Source: Akkermansia sp.
GTDB taxonomy: Bacteria > Verrucomicrobiota > Verrucomicrobiia > Verrucomicrobiales > Akkermansiaceae
Direction of reading: 5' to 3'
Assembly: GCA_017415995.1 (NCBI GenBank)
Contig: JAFQDN010000006.1
Location: forward strand, 1-33,513
DNA length: 33,513 nt
Shown here piece after piece: positions 8,120-16,874 of this stretch (positions are counted from its first letter, which is position 1; every line of letters starts with the position of its first letter). The notes under the pieces were generated by a model. It was not told where the DNA came from and did not search any database. It saw only the letters and a program-made list of their open reading frames with translations. The position numbers were made by a program, and so were the translations under genes.

Positions 8120-9481
8120 TTAGAGTTGAACCTCGCCGTAGAGGGTAAAGCCTGTGCACTCACGGATGCGCACGGGAACAATGGAGCCGATTTGGGCACT
8201 GCCGCCCTCAATGATGACGGGTTTGTTTTGGGAAGTGCGGCCTTGCAAGCGGTCCGGATTGGTTTTGCTGGGGCCTTCAACCAAAATGGTTTGCAGCGTG
8301 CCGATGAGTGCGTTGTTTCTGGCCGTGGCAATGCGGTTGACGCATTCCAGGAGGTCGTGATTGCGTTCTTCCTTAACGCGGAGACAGATTTGGTTATCCA
8401 TGGCAGCGGCTGGGGTGTCGCGGCGCGGGGAATACTGGAAGATGAAAGCGTTATCGAACTGAATACGCTCTACGGCAGCTTTTGTTTGCAGGTAATCCTC
8501 ATGGGTTTCGCCCGGGAAGCCGACGATGATGTCTGTGGTGATGGCCAAATCCGGGCGAGCAGCGCGCATGTCCTCACATAATTTGAGGTATTTTTCATTT
8601 TTATAGGGGCGGAGCATCAGTTTGAGGATGCGGTCACTGCCGCTTTGCATCGGGAAGTGGATGTGGCTGCAGAGTTTGGGGAGGTAGGTGTAGGCGTTGA
8701 CCAAATCCTGCCGGAAGCCGATGGGGTGAGGGGAGGTAAAGCGAATGCGCTCTAAGCCGTCAATTTCATGCAGGGCCTCCAGCAGCCGCACAAAGGCACC
8801 GCGGCCGTTGATGACGGGCTCATCACGGCCGTAGCGGTTGACGATTTGGCCGAGCAGGGTGATTTCTTTTACCCCGCCGGAGACGAGAAGCTTGGCTTCA
8901 TCCAAGATGTCCTGCATGGGGCGGCTGCATTCCTCACCGCGCGTGCTGGGGACAATGCAGTAGGAGCAACGCATGTCACACCCTTGCATGATGGATACAA
9001 AAGCGGTGCAACTGCCGTTGGTGGGCAGGTGATCACGGATGGCATTCTGGAAGCCGTCTTCATGCTCGGCAGCACAAATGTGGGCGCCACGGTGCAGGGG
9101 CTCGCGGAGGTTTTGGCCCAACCTGCTTTTGAGCAATCTGTTGCAAAGTTTGTAGACGTTGTGGTATTGGTGTGTGCCTGTTACGATGTCCAGACGGTTG
9201 ATTTCCCGGAAGAGGGAGCGTTGGCGGCTTTGGCTCATGCAGCCCATGAATCCGTATACCACCCAGGGCTTGGCCGTAGGGCGAGAGCACAGCAGCCCCA
9301 TTTTGCCCAAGGCTTTCAGCTCCGCTTTTTCGCGTACGGAGCAGGTGTTAATGAGGATAACATCGGCCTCCGCCTCATCTTTAGTAATATCATATCCGCC
9401 TGCGAGGAACATGCTGAGTACCTGTTCGGAATCTCGCTCGTTCATCTGGCATCCGTATGTCTTTATCAGTACGCTTGGCAT
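8120..9481 (-). CDS. miaB: tRNA-2-methylthio-N6-dimethylallyladenosine synthase (MiaB)
   Basis: MiaB adds a methylthio group to i6A37 of tRNAs reading UNN codons, using radical AdoMet chemistry. The N-terminal methylthiotransferase domain has cluster cysteines C11, C47 and C81. The radical SAM motif CxxxCxxC is C168, C172, C175 (GCDMRCSYC). A TRAM domain closes the protein (about 390-453). The length of 453 is typical. The start MPSVLIKTYGCQMNERDSE matches the family closely. No consensus promoter is visible at the spacing used by other genes here. It leads a two-gene unit with the transglutaminase-like gene. Confidence 0.95.
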   Translation of the reverse strand: MPSVLIKTYGCQMNERDSEQVLSMFLAGGYDITKDEAEADVILINTCSVREKAELKALGKMGLLCSRPTAKPWVVYGFMGCMSQSRQRSLFREINRLDIVTGTHQYHNVYKLCNRLLKSRLGQNLREPLHRGAHICAAEHEDGFQNAIRDHLPTNGSCTAFVSIMQGCDMRCSYCIVPSTRGEECSRPMQDILDEAKLLVSGGVKEITLLGQIVNRYGRDEPVINGRGAFVRLLEALHEIDGLERIRFTSPHPIGFRQDLVNAYTYLPKLCSHIHFPMQSGSDRILKLMLRPYKNEKYLKLCEDMRAARPDLAITTDIIVGFPGETHEDYLQTKAAVERIQFDNAFIFQYSPRRDTPAAAMDNQICLRVKEERNHDLLECVNRIATARNNALIGTLQTILVEGPSKTNPDRLQGRTSQNKPVIIEGGSAQIGSIVPVRIRECTGFTLYGEVQL

Positions 9482-9666
9482 TGCTGTATTTGTTGTGGGC
9501 TTGCGTCTGCTCCTTATTCAGGCGCACGCGCGGTACAATCTCTCTGCTCTCAGGGTAGCATCATCTTGCTTTCTATGCAAGCCTATTTTCTGTCTCCGGT
9601 GACGGATTGAGTCGGGTGCTGCTTCGCTGACGCTCGCGCCAACTTGGCTCTTCGGTTTTGGTTCCC

Positions 9667-10878
9667 TCATCGTTCCATGGTTTGAGAAACACGTGCTTGC
9701 CCGGCGTTTTTAATGAGGAGTATGCAAATGACGAGTAAGATGGGGAATGCAGAGGCAACGAGAAGTCCTGTTTTAAGGTTGCCACCGGCAAGCTCCGAGA
9801 CGTAACCGACCATGGTTGGGCTAAGGGTTGCGCCGAGGTCCCCGGCCAGGGCGAGGAAGGCAAACAAGGCTGTGCCGCCGAGGGGGCACTGCTGCGCAGA
9901 GATGCTCAGGGAACCCGGCCACATGATGCCCACGGCGAGCCCGCAGAGTGCGCAGCCGACCAACCCGATGACTGCCAGCGGGGAGAGCGAGGCCACAAAA
10001 TAGCAAACGCTGCACAGAATGCCTGAGAATAGCATGGTTTTCAGCAGGTTAAGGCGGGAGCTCATTTTGCCGTAGAGTAGACGGGAGAGCCCCATGAAGG
10101 CGGCAAACATGCAGGGGCCGGCTAAGTCACCTATGGCTTTGGAGACTCCCATCGCGGATTCGGTGAAGGCGGATGTCCACTGGGCCATGGATGCCTCCGA
10201 TGCCCCGGCGCATACCATGAGCAGGATGAGGAGCCAGAAAAGCGGCAGCCGCAGCAGTTTGCGTGTGGAGTTGCCCCCGTGGCTTTCCGGGAGATGCTCG
10301 ATGGGGCATGTCAGGAAATTGAAGGTGTTGGCCAAGGGAATGGCCGCCCAGAGAAGAGCAAGGAGCTTCCAGTTCTCCACCCCGAAGAGGGCAAAGAATA
10401 GGGTGGAGCCGAGGATAACGGCCACCGCGCCCCAGCAATAAAAAGAGTGCAGCAGGCTCATCATGCCGTCTTTGTTTTTGAATGGGCAGGCCTCCACAAT
10501 CGGGCTCACCAGCACCTCGATGAGTCCGCTGCCGATGGCATAGAGAACCACCGAAAGAAGGATGCCGATGAAGGGGGTGGGCAACAGCTCCGGCAGGATT
10601 ACCATCAGCACCAGCCCGAGTGCCGAAATGACCTGCGAGACCGCCACGCAGGTGCGGTAGCCTATCCTATCCGCGTATTTGCCGGCCACCATGTCCACAA
10701 CAAGCTGGGTCAGGTAGAAGGTGAACGGGATGAGTGCAATTTGCTCCAGTGAGACCCGGTAGGTGTCCTTGAACGTCAGAAAGAGAAGAGGTGCAAAATT
10801 CGCCGTGATAGCTTGTGTGACGAACCCGAGGTAACAGGCAATCTTTGTTTTGCTGTAATTTTTGTTCTGTTCAAGCAT
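9667..10878 (-). CDS. Major facilitator superfamily transporter
   Basis: The 403-residue protein is hydrophobic throughout, with about 12 predicted membrane helices split by a polar central loop (about 205-225, CPIEHLPESHGGNSTRK). The loop between helices 2 and 3 carries GKYADRIGYR, a form of MFS motif A. The overall look resembles the sugar-transporting FucP/Gal-type branch of MFS, but the substrate cannot be read from sequence. Start ATG 10878 is supported by a promoter (TTGCAT-16-TACTAT) that ends 10 nt upstream. The next gene on this strand, a short-chain dehydrogenase, has its own promoter and ends 183 nt upstream, so the two need not be co-regulated. No strong terminator is visible in the 185 nt before miaB. 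Confidence 0.85.
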   Translation of the reverse strand: MLEQNKNYSKTKIACYLGFVTQAITANFAPLLFLTFKDTYRVSLEQIALIPFTFYLTQLVVDMVAGKYADRIGYRTCVAVSQVISALGLVLMVILPELLPTPFIGILLSVVLYAIGSGLIEVLVSPIVEACPFKNKDGMMSLLHSFYCWGAVAVILGSTLFFALFGVENWKLLALLWAAIPLANTFNFLTCPIEHLPESHGGNSTRKLLRLPLFWLLILLMVCAGASEASMAQWTSAFTESAMGVSKAIGDLAGPCMFAAFMGLSRLLYGKMSSRLNLLKTMLFSGILCSVCYFVASLSPLAVIGLVGCALCGLAVGIMWPGSLSISAQQCPLGGTALFAFLALAGDLGATLSPTMVGYVSELAGGNLKTGLLVASAFPILLVICILLIKNAGQARVSQTMER

Positions 10879-10888
10879 GGGGGAAGCT

Positions 10889-10916
10889 ATAGTAGCAGAT
10901 ACAGCTGAAAATGCAA
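10889..10916 (-). promoter_or_regulatory. Sigma-70-like promoter of the MFS gene
   Basis: Minus strand: TTGCAT (10916-10911), 16-nt spacer, TACTAT (10894-10889), then 10 nt to the ATG. Transcription would start a few bases before the start codon. Confidence 0.65.
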
Positions 10917-10957
10917 GGCTGTTGCGCGATTTTGAATGTTAGATTTTGCATGTGTAG

Positions 10958-10986
10958 AACTCCGTAGGCCTGTGACCTCCGGAGTT
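10958..10986. repeat. Inverted repeat between SDR and MFS genes
   Basis: AACTCCG (10958-10964) pairs with CGGAGTT (10980-10986), with an inner AGG/CCT pairing. It lies downstream of the dehydrogenase and upstream of the MFS promoter. No T-run follows on the minus strand, so a terminator role is only possible. Confidence 0.45.
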
Positions 10987-11061
10987 TATATTCTTACGGT
11001 CGGTGGTGGTGGGGGGTGGCTTCCGAAAACGGGAAATTGCTTCCGCTTTATCACCATTATT

Positions 11062-11772
11062 TTATGGATTCAGCATCCAACCATGGTCGCCGTGGTAAAT
11101 CATTTGATGGGTCATGCCACCGTCAATACAGATGTTCTCGCCCGTAATGAATCCGGCTTTGGAGGAGCAGAGGAAAAGCACCATATCCGCAATGTCCTCC
11201 GGTGTGCCAACCCTGCCTGCGGGGTGTTGAGATGCATCTGCGCCGCCGTAAGTGGCTCCGTTGGTTTCAATCCAGCCCGGGGAAATGGAGTTGACGCGTA
11301 CGCGCCCCGCCAACGACACCGCCAGAGCATGAGTGAGTGCCGCGATGCCGCCTTTGGCCGCCGTGTAACACTCCGTACCCGGCATGCTCATGCGGTCACG
11401 ACTGGATGATATATTGACAATAGCCGCGCCCTCGGCAAAGTGATTCATCAGCAGGCGGGTGAGCATGTAGGGAGCCGTTACCCCCACTTGCAGCGCGTAA
11501 TTGAACTCTTGCCAGGTGCAGTCCGGCAATCCTTTGAATAAGGGAGCGGCATTGTTGATTAGGTAATCCACATGGCCGAACTCCGCTAACACTTTTTTGC
11601 AAAACTCGCACAAATCATCCTCCTTGGATAAATCTCCCGTAAAATAGGGATTCTCCTTTACGTCAAAAACGCATACATGAGCTCCTGCGGCGCTGAACTT
11701 CTCCGCAATGCAACGCCCGATTCCCTGAGCCCCGCCTGTCACAATAACGACTTTTCCGTCAAATCTCATCAT
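11062..11772 (-). CDS. Short-chain dehydrogenase/reductase (SDR)
   Basis: A 236-residue NAD(P)-dependent oxidoreductase of the classical SDR family. The nucleotide-binding motif TGGAQGIG lies at 12-19. NNAA follows the third strand. The catalytic Ser is in NISSS and the YxxxK pair is in CYTAAKGG. ISPGWIET and a C-terminal TGENICIDGG match FabG-like proteins. The substrate is unknown. An upstream in-frame extension of 13 codons starting at TTG 11811 is rejected because the promoter TTGACA-17-TATGAT (11807-11779) lies inside it and its SD-like AAAGGA is only 1 nt from that TTG. ATG 11772 lies 6 nt after the -10; ATG 11769 is an equally possible start. The gene is divergent from the ankyrin gene. 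Confidence 0.88.
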   Translation of the reverse strand: MMRFDGKVVIVTGGAQGIGRCIAEKFSAAGAHVCVFDVKENPYFTGDLSKEDDLCEFCKKVLAEFGHVDYLINNAAPLFKGLPDCTWQEFNYALQVGVTAPYMLTRLLMNHFAEGAAIVNISSSRDRMSMPGTECYTAAKGGIAALTHALAVSLAGRVRVNSISPGWIETNGATYGGADASQHPAGRVGTPEDIADMVLFLCSSKAGFITGENICIDGGMTHQMIYHGDHGWMLNP

Positions 11773-11778
11773 GGGCTC

Positions 11779-11807
11779 ATCATAACGAAGCCCTGCCGGA
11801 TTGTCAA
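11779..11807 (-). promoter_or_regulatory. Promoter of the SDR gene
   Basis: Minus strand: perfect TTGACA (11807-11802), 17-nt spacer and TATGAT (11784-11779), 6 nt before ATG 11772. This is among the strongest matches in the window and predicts a leaderless or nearly leaderless transcript. Confidence 0.75.
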
Positions 11808-11879
11808 TCAAGTCCTTTCATTCCGTCGGTTATTTTTTTCAAAAAGATCAGGGAACAAGTGGTTGATGATTCCCCGCGC

Positions 11880-11907
11880 TTGACAATGGTGAGCTGGTCG
11901 GTATAAT
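11880..11907 (+). promoter_or_regulatory. Consensus promoter of the ankyrin gene
   Basis: Perfect TTGACA (11880-11885), 16-nt spacer and perfect TATAAT (11902-11907). The first possible ATG (11906) overlaps the -10 itself, so translation must begin at 11915 or 11921. Confidence 0.8.
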
Positions 11908-11914
11908 GACGGCA

Positions 11915-12718
11915 ATGAGAATGCTTTCCTTAGTTTTGCTGCTGAGTTCAATGCCGACAATGGCGGTGTGTGAGTGTTACCCGGAATGTGAGTGCGAGCC
12001 ATACTGCCGCTGCGAGTTTGAGCCGAAGCCGGAGTGGTATGGTGATATGTATGAGGCATGCGTTTTCGGGGAATCCGAGGAGGTGGCGCTTTTGCTGGGA
12101 GCGGGGGCGAATCCCGGGAAGCACCGGAGCTTGTTGCGTGCAGCCGGAGAGCATATCCGCATCATAGAGCAGTTGTTACCTTACTACAAAGATATGACAG
12201 CCAAGGAATATGCTGAGTACCGAGCCTGTATTGCGGCAAGTAAGGGGAATGCCCGGGAGCTGCAGGAATTGCTTGCGGGGGGAGTACTCCCCAATACAAC
12301 GTTGCCATGTGAGAATATGTGTTCCCCCATGTCGCTACTGTACTTGGCCGTATGTGGGTTGCATACTGAGTGTGTAGAGTTGTTACTGGCACAACCCGGA
12401 ATTGATGTTAACATGCCCGGGGGTGTTTCTACTCCACTTGACATAGCAGTAAGCCGGAATAGCCCTGAAATGGTGCGCCTTTTGCTTGCTGCTCCGGGGA
12501 TTGATGTAAATGGCACGAGTTCATGGGGGCTTGCCGGTGCCGTAACTCCGCTGCACACAGCTGCACAGTTGGGGCGCACAGAATGCCTGCGCCTGTTGTT
12601 GGCTGCTCCCGGAGTGAATCCTAACGCTACCGACCGCTGGGGTGCAACCCCTTTACAGTATGCGCTCAAAGCCGGGCATGCCGATTGTGCTCAGCTATTG
12701 CGAGACGCAAAAATGTGA
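11915..12718 (+). CDS. Secreted ankyrin-repeat protein with Cys-Glu-rich N-terminus
   Basis: A 267-residue protein starting MRMLSLVLLLSSM, a signal peptide of about 17 residues. The predicted mature N-terminus holds six cysteines within 15 residues (CECYPECECEPYCRC; residues 19, 21, 25, 27, 31, 33) alternating with Glu, which could bind metal or form disulfides. The rest is ankyrin repeats: weak copies near 45-125 and clear ones from about 140 to 265. These include LLYLAVCGLHTECVELLLAQ, TPLDIAVSRNSPEMVRLLL, TPLHTAAQLGRTECLRLLL and TPLQYALKAGHADCAQLL. Ankyrin repeats bind proteins; the partner is unknown. It stands alone, with a perfect promoter, between oppositely oriented genes. ATG 11906 is rejected because it lies inside the -10 box. 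Confidence 0.85.
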   Translation: MRMLSLVLLLSSMPTMAVCECYPECECEPYCRCEFEPKPEWYGDMYEACVFGESEEVALLLGAGANPGKHRSLLRAAGEHIRIIEQLLPYYKDMTAKEYAEYRACIAASKGNARELQELLAGGVLPNTTLPCENMCSPMSLLYLAVCGLHTECVELLLAQPGIDVNMPGGVSTPLDIAVSRNSPEMVRLLLAAPGIDVNGTSSWGLAGAVTPLHTAAQLGRTECLRLLLAAPGVNPNATDRWGATPLQYALKAGHADCAQLLRDAKM

Positions 12719-12807
12719 CCGATAAAGCGCAGGACCAATGGTTATGCGCATTGTGATGCTTGCCGTTGCTTCGCTAAATGAGAAATCCTGATTGCGGAGA
12801 AAGGGCG

Positions 12808-14184
12808 TCAGAGTTGCATTTTGCCGGGGTTGAGGATGTTGAGGGGGTCCAAGGCATGTTTGATGGCGCGGTGCACATCCATGGCAACGGGGCCTACGGC
12901 ATCCGGGAACCAAGGCGCTTTGGCTAAGCCGATGCCGTGTTCTCCCGTAATGCTGCCACCGTGCTCTTTGACCCAACAGAACAGTCGGTTTACGAGGGCA
13001 TCTGCCGGTGGACGAATGTCGCGCCCCTGAGCATCCTTGAGCACCATGATGTTGGTATGGATGTTCCCATCTCCGGAGTGCCCGAAACAGGCGACCGGAA
13101 TCCCCGTCTGTTGCTGCATGGCTGCGCAAAAATCCACGAGCTCAACCAAGGCGGAGCGCGGAATGACAATGTCCTCGTTCAGTTTGGTTAGTCCGGTAGC
13201 TTTCAGGCTGTATGAGAACTCGCGGCGCAGCTGCCAGATGCTTTCCACGGCTTCCTCCGATTCGGCAGATACCACTGTAGAAGCTCCCGTACGGTACAGT
13301 ATTTTTTCAATATCGAGCAACTCGGAGCGAATGGAGTCCGCTCTGCCGTCAATTTCCACAATGATGTGGCCTTTGGCATCTGCCGGCAATACGCTTTCCC
13401 CCAAATGTTTGCGCGCAGCTGCCAATGTGTAGGCGTCCGTAATTTCCATGGCTGCGGGCAAGTGGCCACCTTGCAACACATTCTGCACAGCTGCTGCGGC
13501 AAGGGAAAATTGCGGGAAACTGGCATGTAGCGCAGCGCGGGCAGGGGGGGCGGGGATAATGCGCAGAGTAGCCTGAGTGATGATGCCCAGCATACCCTCG
13601 CTACCGCAGAAAAGCCCCACCAAATCAAAGCCTTGCTTGTTCTTGTGGGTACGGCCGCCACAGCGCAGCACTCGCCCGTCTGCCAACACAACTTCCAGCC
13701 CGAGCACGTAGGTGCGGGTGACGCCGTATTTAAGGCAGCGGGGGCCTCCGGCGTTGGTGGCAATGTTGCCGCCAATGCTGGATTCTTTTCGCGAGGCCGG
13801 GTCGGGCGGGTAAAACCATCCCTTGCGCAAACACGCCTCTTGCAAGTCGGCCGTCAGCACTCCGGCCTCTACAACGGCCACTCCGTCCGCCTCATTCACC
13901 TCGATAATGCGGCGCATGCCGGCAACGGAAACAACAATACCCCCCTTTACCGGCACGCAACCACCCACATAGCCGACACCTGCGCCACGTGCCGTGACGG
14001 GTATGCCATACTGAGCTGCAAAGCGCATGGCCTCAGCCACTTGGCGGGTTTCCGTTGCTAAAACCACGGCATCGGGAAGGGCGGAGGCATGCCATTTGTC
14101 CGAGGCATGAGCCTGTAACACCTCCGGCTCCGTGCTTACGCAATCACCGAGCAGTTTTTTCAGTTCCTGTACGTAGTGTTGCAT
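12808..14184 (-). CDS. FAD-linked oxidase, GlcD/D-lactate dehydrogenase type
   Basis: A 458-residue flavoprotein of the FAD_binding_4/FAD-oxidase_C family, which oxidises 2-hydroxy acids such as glycolate or D-lactate. The PCMH-type FAD region (about 35-215) has TARGAGVGYVGGCVPVKGG and SSIGGNIATNAGG. The C-terminal domain has FGHSGDGNIHTN and SITGEHGIG, the usual metal and substrate-site signatures. The start at 14184 is fixed by an AAGGAG ribosome site 8 nt upstream, inside the end of the permease gene; a 14-codon longer frame would overlap that gene. It is the last gene of an operon with an ABC importer of the sulfonate/nitrate/taurine family. No GlcE or GlcF partner is present in the window, so it may act as a single-subunit dehydrogenase. 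The link suggests it works on the imported compound or its product. Confidence 0.88.
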   Translation of the reverse strand: MQHYVQELKKLLGDCVSTEPEVLQAHASDKWHASALPDAVVLATETRQVAEAMRFAAQYGIPVTARGAGVGYVGGCVPVKGGIVVSVAGMRRIIEVNEADGVAVVEAGVLTADLQEACLRKGWFYPPDPASRKESSIGGNIATNAGGPRCLKYGVTRTYVLGLEVVLADGRVLRCGGRTHKNKQGFDLVGLFCGSEGMLGIITQATLRIIPAPPARAALHASFPQFSLAAAAVQNVLQGGHLPAAMEITDAYTLAAARKHLGESVLPADAKGHIIVEIDGRADSIRSELLDIEKILYRTGASTVVSAESEEAVESIWQLRREFSYSLKATGLTKLNEDIVIPRSALVELVDFCAAMQQQTGIPVACFGHSGDGNIHTNIMVLKDAQGRDIRPPADALVNRLFCWVKEHGGSITGEHGIGLAKAPWFPDAVGPVAMDVHRAIKHALDPLNILNPGKMQL

Positions 14185-14189
14185 GTCCG

Positions 14190-14987
14190 TTACTCCTTGT
14201 CCGTACCCCAGCGGCGGTGCAGCCAAGCCTCAACAGGCGAGAATAAGAGCTTATCCGCCAACAATCCCACCAAGATGATGATGAACATGATGCCGATGAC
14301 CTGGTACATGCGCTGTAACTCACGCCCGAAGTGCAAGTACTGTCCGATGCCGAATCCTCCTACCACGGATACATAGATTTCCGCCGCCATCAGGGAGCGC
14401 CAAGCAAATGCCCAGCCTTGTTTCATACCGCTGACCACAAAGGGGGCAGAGGCAGGCAGGGTCACAAATATCAAGGTATGCAGAGGTCCGGAGCCCATGG
14501 TGCGTGCTGCTCGGGCGTAAATGGGGGGTACGTTTTTCATCCCGTTTTGGGTGGAGAGCAGAACACTCCACAGCGTGCCCATGATGACCACGAACAGCAG
14601 TGCGGCCTCCGTTTGCCCGAACCAGATGCATGCCAGCGGAACCCAGCAAACACTTGGCAGAGCTTGCAAGCCTAAGGCCAGTACCCCCAGCGTGTCATTG
14701 ATGCACTTGAACCGAGCTGCCAGCATGCCCAACGGCACCCCAAGTACTAGGCCTATAATGTAGCCGATGAGGAGACGTTGCAACGTTACTCCCATGGCAC
14801 TCAGGAGTTTGAGGTTAATCAGGTTGTCCCACAGGTATTGCCCGACCACGCTGGGGGGTGGCAGTACGTACGGATTCCATACCGGCTCCTCCGGCCCGAT
14901 GCCGAAGCGCAGTAAATCCCCGGTCAGCGTTGCCCACAGAATGATGAGCAATGCAAAAAATACAACGGTGGTAATAACTCGTTTCAT
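14190..14987 (-). CDS. ABC transporter permease, sulfonate/nitrate/taurine family
   Basis: A 265-residue inner-membrane protein of the BPD_transp_1 family (SsuC/TauC/NrtB-like) with about six membrane helices. The cytoplasmic EAA loop that contacts the ATPase is seen at about 157-180 (YARAARTMGSGPLHTLIFVT). The periplasmic stretch PVWNPYVLPPPSVV (36-49) is typical of this subfamily. It starts 3 nt after the ATPase stop and its last codons contain the ribosome site of the next gene. The substrate is set by the binding protein and not by this subunit. Confidence 0.88.
   Translation of the reverse strand: MKRVITTVVFFALLIILWATLTGDLLRFGIGPEEPVWNPYVLPPPSVVGQYLWDNLINLKLLSAMGVTLQRLLIGYIIGLVLGVPLGMLAARFKCINDTLGVLALGLQALPSVCWVPLACIWFGQTEAALLFVVIMGTLWSVLLSTQNGMKNVPPIYARAARTMGSGPLHTLIFVTLPASAPFVVSGMKQGWAFAWRSLMAAEIYVSVVGGFGIGQYLHFGRELQRMYQVIGIMFIIILVGLLADKLLFSPVEAWLHRRWGTDKE
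14193..14198 (-). promoter_or_regulatory. Strong ribosome binding site of the FAD-oxidase gene
   Basis: AAGGAG on the minus strand lies 8 nt before ATG 14184, inside the final codons of the permease gene. It decides the start of the oxidase and shows that Shine-Dalgarno initiation is used within operons here. Confidence 0.8.
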
Positions 14988-14990
14988 GGC

Positions 14991-15800
14991 TTAATCAGAT
15001 TCTGCTGCATTTTGGTACCCCTTGAGCTCAGCCGTAATCTCACGTGCAATGTCCGCGAGGTCGTGGTTGTTGATATTGCGCGGGCGGGGCAGCTCTACCC
15101 TGAATTCTTTGCGCACACGCCCCGGGTGCGGAGAGAAAAGGATGACTCTGCTGCCCAAGCAAACGGACTCACGCACGTTGTGAGTGACAAAAACGATGGT
15201 TTTACGCCGTTTTTCCCAAATATCCTGAATATCGCCGTAAAGTTGCTCGCGAGTCATGGCGTCCAGCGCGGAAAAGGGCTCATCCATGAGCAGGATTTTT
15301 GGATTAGGGGCAAGCGAGCGAGCCAGTGCCACACGCTGTCGCATACCGCCTGAGAGCTCATGAATATTGGCATGTGCAAACTTGTCCATTTTCACCAAAT
15401 ACAGGTAATATTTGGCAACCTCCAAGCGCTCTTTATTGTTGAGGTTAGGTTTTTGCTTGAGTCCGAACATGACATTGCCGATGACATCCAACCAAGGGAA
15501 CAGCGCATGCTCTTGGAACATCATCATGCGGTCTCGCCCCGGGCCGGTTATCGGCACGCCGTCTATCAGCGCTTTACCTTGGTCCGGTTTTTCCAAGCCG
15601 GCAATGATATTAAGCAGCGTGGACTTTCCGCAACCGCTAGGCCCCACAAAGCACACAAATTCCCCCTCATTAATGGTCAGGCTTGCGTCCTCCAGGGCTC
15701 GAACCGTACCGCGCTTGGTTTTGAAATCCTTATACACGTGCTCCACACTCAATTTAGCGGTGGGGAACTCCTGTATTTCCTGTTTTGTTTTTTCTTGCAT
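14991..15800 (-). CDS. ABC transporter ATP-binding protein, sulfonate/nitrate/taurine family
   Basis: A 269-residue nucleotide-binding subunit (SsuB/TauB/NrtD-like). Walker A is GPSGCGKST at 53-61, the Q-loop glutamine is Q96 ([11 protein letters not shown]), the signature is LSGGMRQ at 149-155, Walker B is ILLMDEP with D173 and E174, and the switch histidine is H207 (FVTHNVRES). All catalytic residues are intact. The first 20 residues precede the ABC core. It begins 1 nt after the binding-protein stop and is followed 3 nt later by the permease, so the three are co-transcribed. Confidence 0.92.
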   Translation of the reverse strand: MQEKTKQEIQEFPTAKLSVEHVYKDFKTKRGTVRALEDASLTINEGEFVCFVGPSGCGKSTLLNIIAGLEKPDQGKALIDGVPITGPGRDRMMMFQEHALFPWLDVIGNVMFGLKQKPNLNNKERLEVAKYYLYLVKMDKFAHANIHELSGGMRQRVALARSLAPNPKILLMDEPFSALDAMTREQLYGDIQDIWEKRRKTIVFVTHNVRESVCLGSRVILFSPHPGRVRKEFRVELPRPRNINNHDLADIAREITAELKGYQNAAESD

Positions 15801-15801
15801 G

Positions 15802-16866
15802 TCAGTGGTTATTTTCCCTCGGCTCAGTGCTGTTATCTATTGGCTGTGCGGCGGGTGCAGTGGCTGCGTAGAGCATGCCACTTACCGGGGGGACATGGTC
15901 CAGCAACCCGGTGCGCTGCCCGTCTTTTACAAATTGTTCCATACCGGCAATATCTACCGTGTCTGTCAGCGTCATGCGTCCCCAGGCAGACTTTACCTGA
16001 GCTGCTAAATCGGTACGCTCGCGCTCGTCGGATTGCGTCAGGTGCATCAACTCATCCACCACATGGGCTTGTGCTTCATCCGGGTGAGCTTGTATCCATG
16101 CCGTCAGTTTGCGGTGTGCCTGCACTACTTGAGCCGCAGCCAGCGGGTGGTGCTTCAGCCAGCCCACACGTGATGCCAGCACCGTTGTCACCACATTCGG
16201 GTCTTCCTTGTAGATGCTTGCTCCGGCTTTCTGAATCAAGCGGGTCACCCACGGTTCCACCGTCCAGCAGGCATCAATGTCGCCCTGCGTCATCAGCTGC
16301 AGCTGCATGGCATTCGGTGTGGGTGAAACGCGGCAGTCGCCCCCTCCTTCCACCGGGCAGTTCATCCCTATGTCCATCAGCCATGCGCGGCAGCTTACAT
16401 CTTGGGTATTGCCCAGCTGCGGGGTTGCAATGTTGCGGCCTCGGAAATCCGCGTTCGTCCGAATTCCGGAACTTTTGCTTACCAGCAACGCAGCCCCGCC
16501 GTTTACTGCTCCGGCCAGCAACCGCACCTCACGCCCGGCCGATACGGCGTAAGCATTCAGCGCAGGGCTGGGTCCCACATAGCTTACATCCACCGTGTTG
16601 CCGAACAATGCCTCCATGGCAGTGGGGCCTGCGTTAAACGTGTACCACTCTTCCGTATAGCCCGGCACCTCACGTTCAAACCATCCTTTACCGTCACAAC
16701 TTTTGTGGCGCCACATGTTGCGTGCCACCAGCCCTTGCACATGGGTTACATTCGGGAAACACCCCATCCTCAGTACCTTGCTGTGCGGGTTTTCGCGGCT
16801 GCAGCCGCTCAGCATCAGCATGGTGCTTACCAGTAGCAGTACAAATGTGATGAGCTTGTGTTTCAT
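15802..16866 (-). CDS. Lipoprotein substrate-binding protein of ABC importer (SsuA/TauA/NrtA-like)
   Basis: A 354-residue periplasmic-binding-type protein and first gene of the four-gene operon. The N-terminal signal ends in a lipobox LSGC with C22 as lipidation site. The fold family is supported by LRMGCFPNVTHVQGLVA at the start of domain 1, FNAGPTAMEALFGNTVDVSYVGPSPALNAY, and FRGRNIATPQLGNTQDV at the domain crossover. Relatives bind aliphatic sulfonates, taurine, nitrate or thiamine precursors; the pocket cannot be assigned by eye. No sulfonate monooxygenase or nitrate reductase is nearby, and the only catabolic gene is the FAD-linked oxidase. A promoter (TTGACG-18-TAGGAT) ends 8 nt before the start, and AGGGAG lies in the short gap. 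Confidence 0.87.
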   Translation of the reverse strand: MKHKLITFVLLLVSTMLMLSGCSRENPHSKVLRMGCFPNVTHVQGLVARNMWRHKSCDGKGWFEREVPGYTEEWYTFNAGPTAMEALFGNTVDVSYVGPSPALNAYAVSAGREVRLLAGAVNGGAALLVSKSSGIRTNADFRGRNIATPQLGNTQDVSCRAWLMDIGMNCPVEGGGDCRVSPTPNAMQLQLMTQGDIDACWTVEPWVTRLIQKAGASIYKEDPNVVTTVLASRVGWLKHHPLAAAQVVQAHRKLTAWIQAHPDEAQAHVVDELMHLTQSDERERTDLAAQVKSAWGRMTLTDTVDIAGMEQFVKDGQRTGLLDHVPPVSGMLYAATAPAAQPIDNSTEPRENNH

Positions 16867-16874
16867 GACTCCCT

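Noticed and set aside
8768..9610. Open frame of 280 codons on the plus strand
   Set aside because: It is antisense to miaB and continues into its upstream region without family resemblance.
15360..16637. Open frame of 425 codons on the plus strand
   Set aside because: It runs antisense across the ABC ATPase and the binding protein, both of which have intact family motifs.
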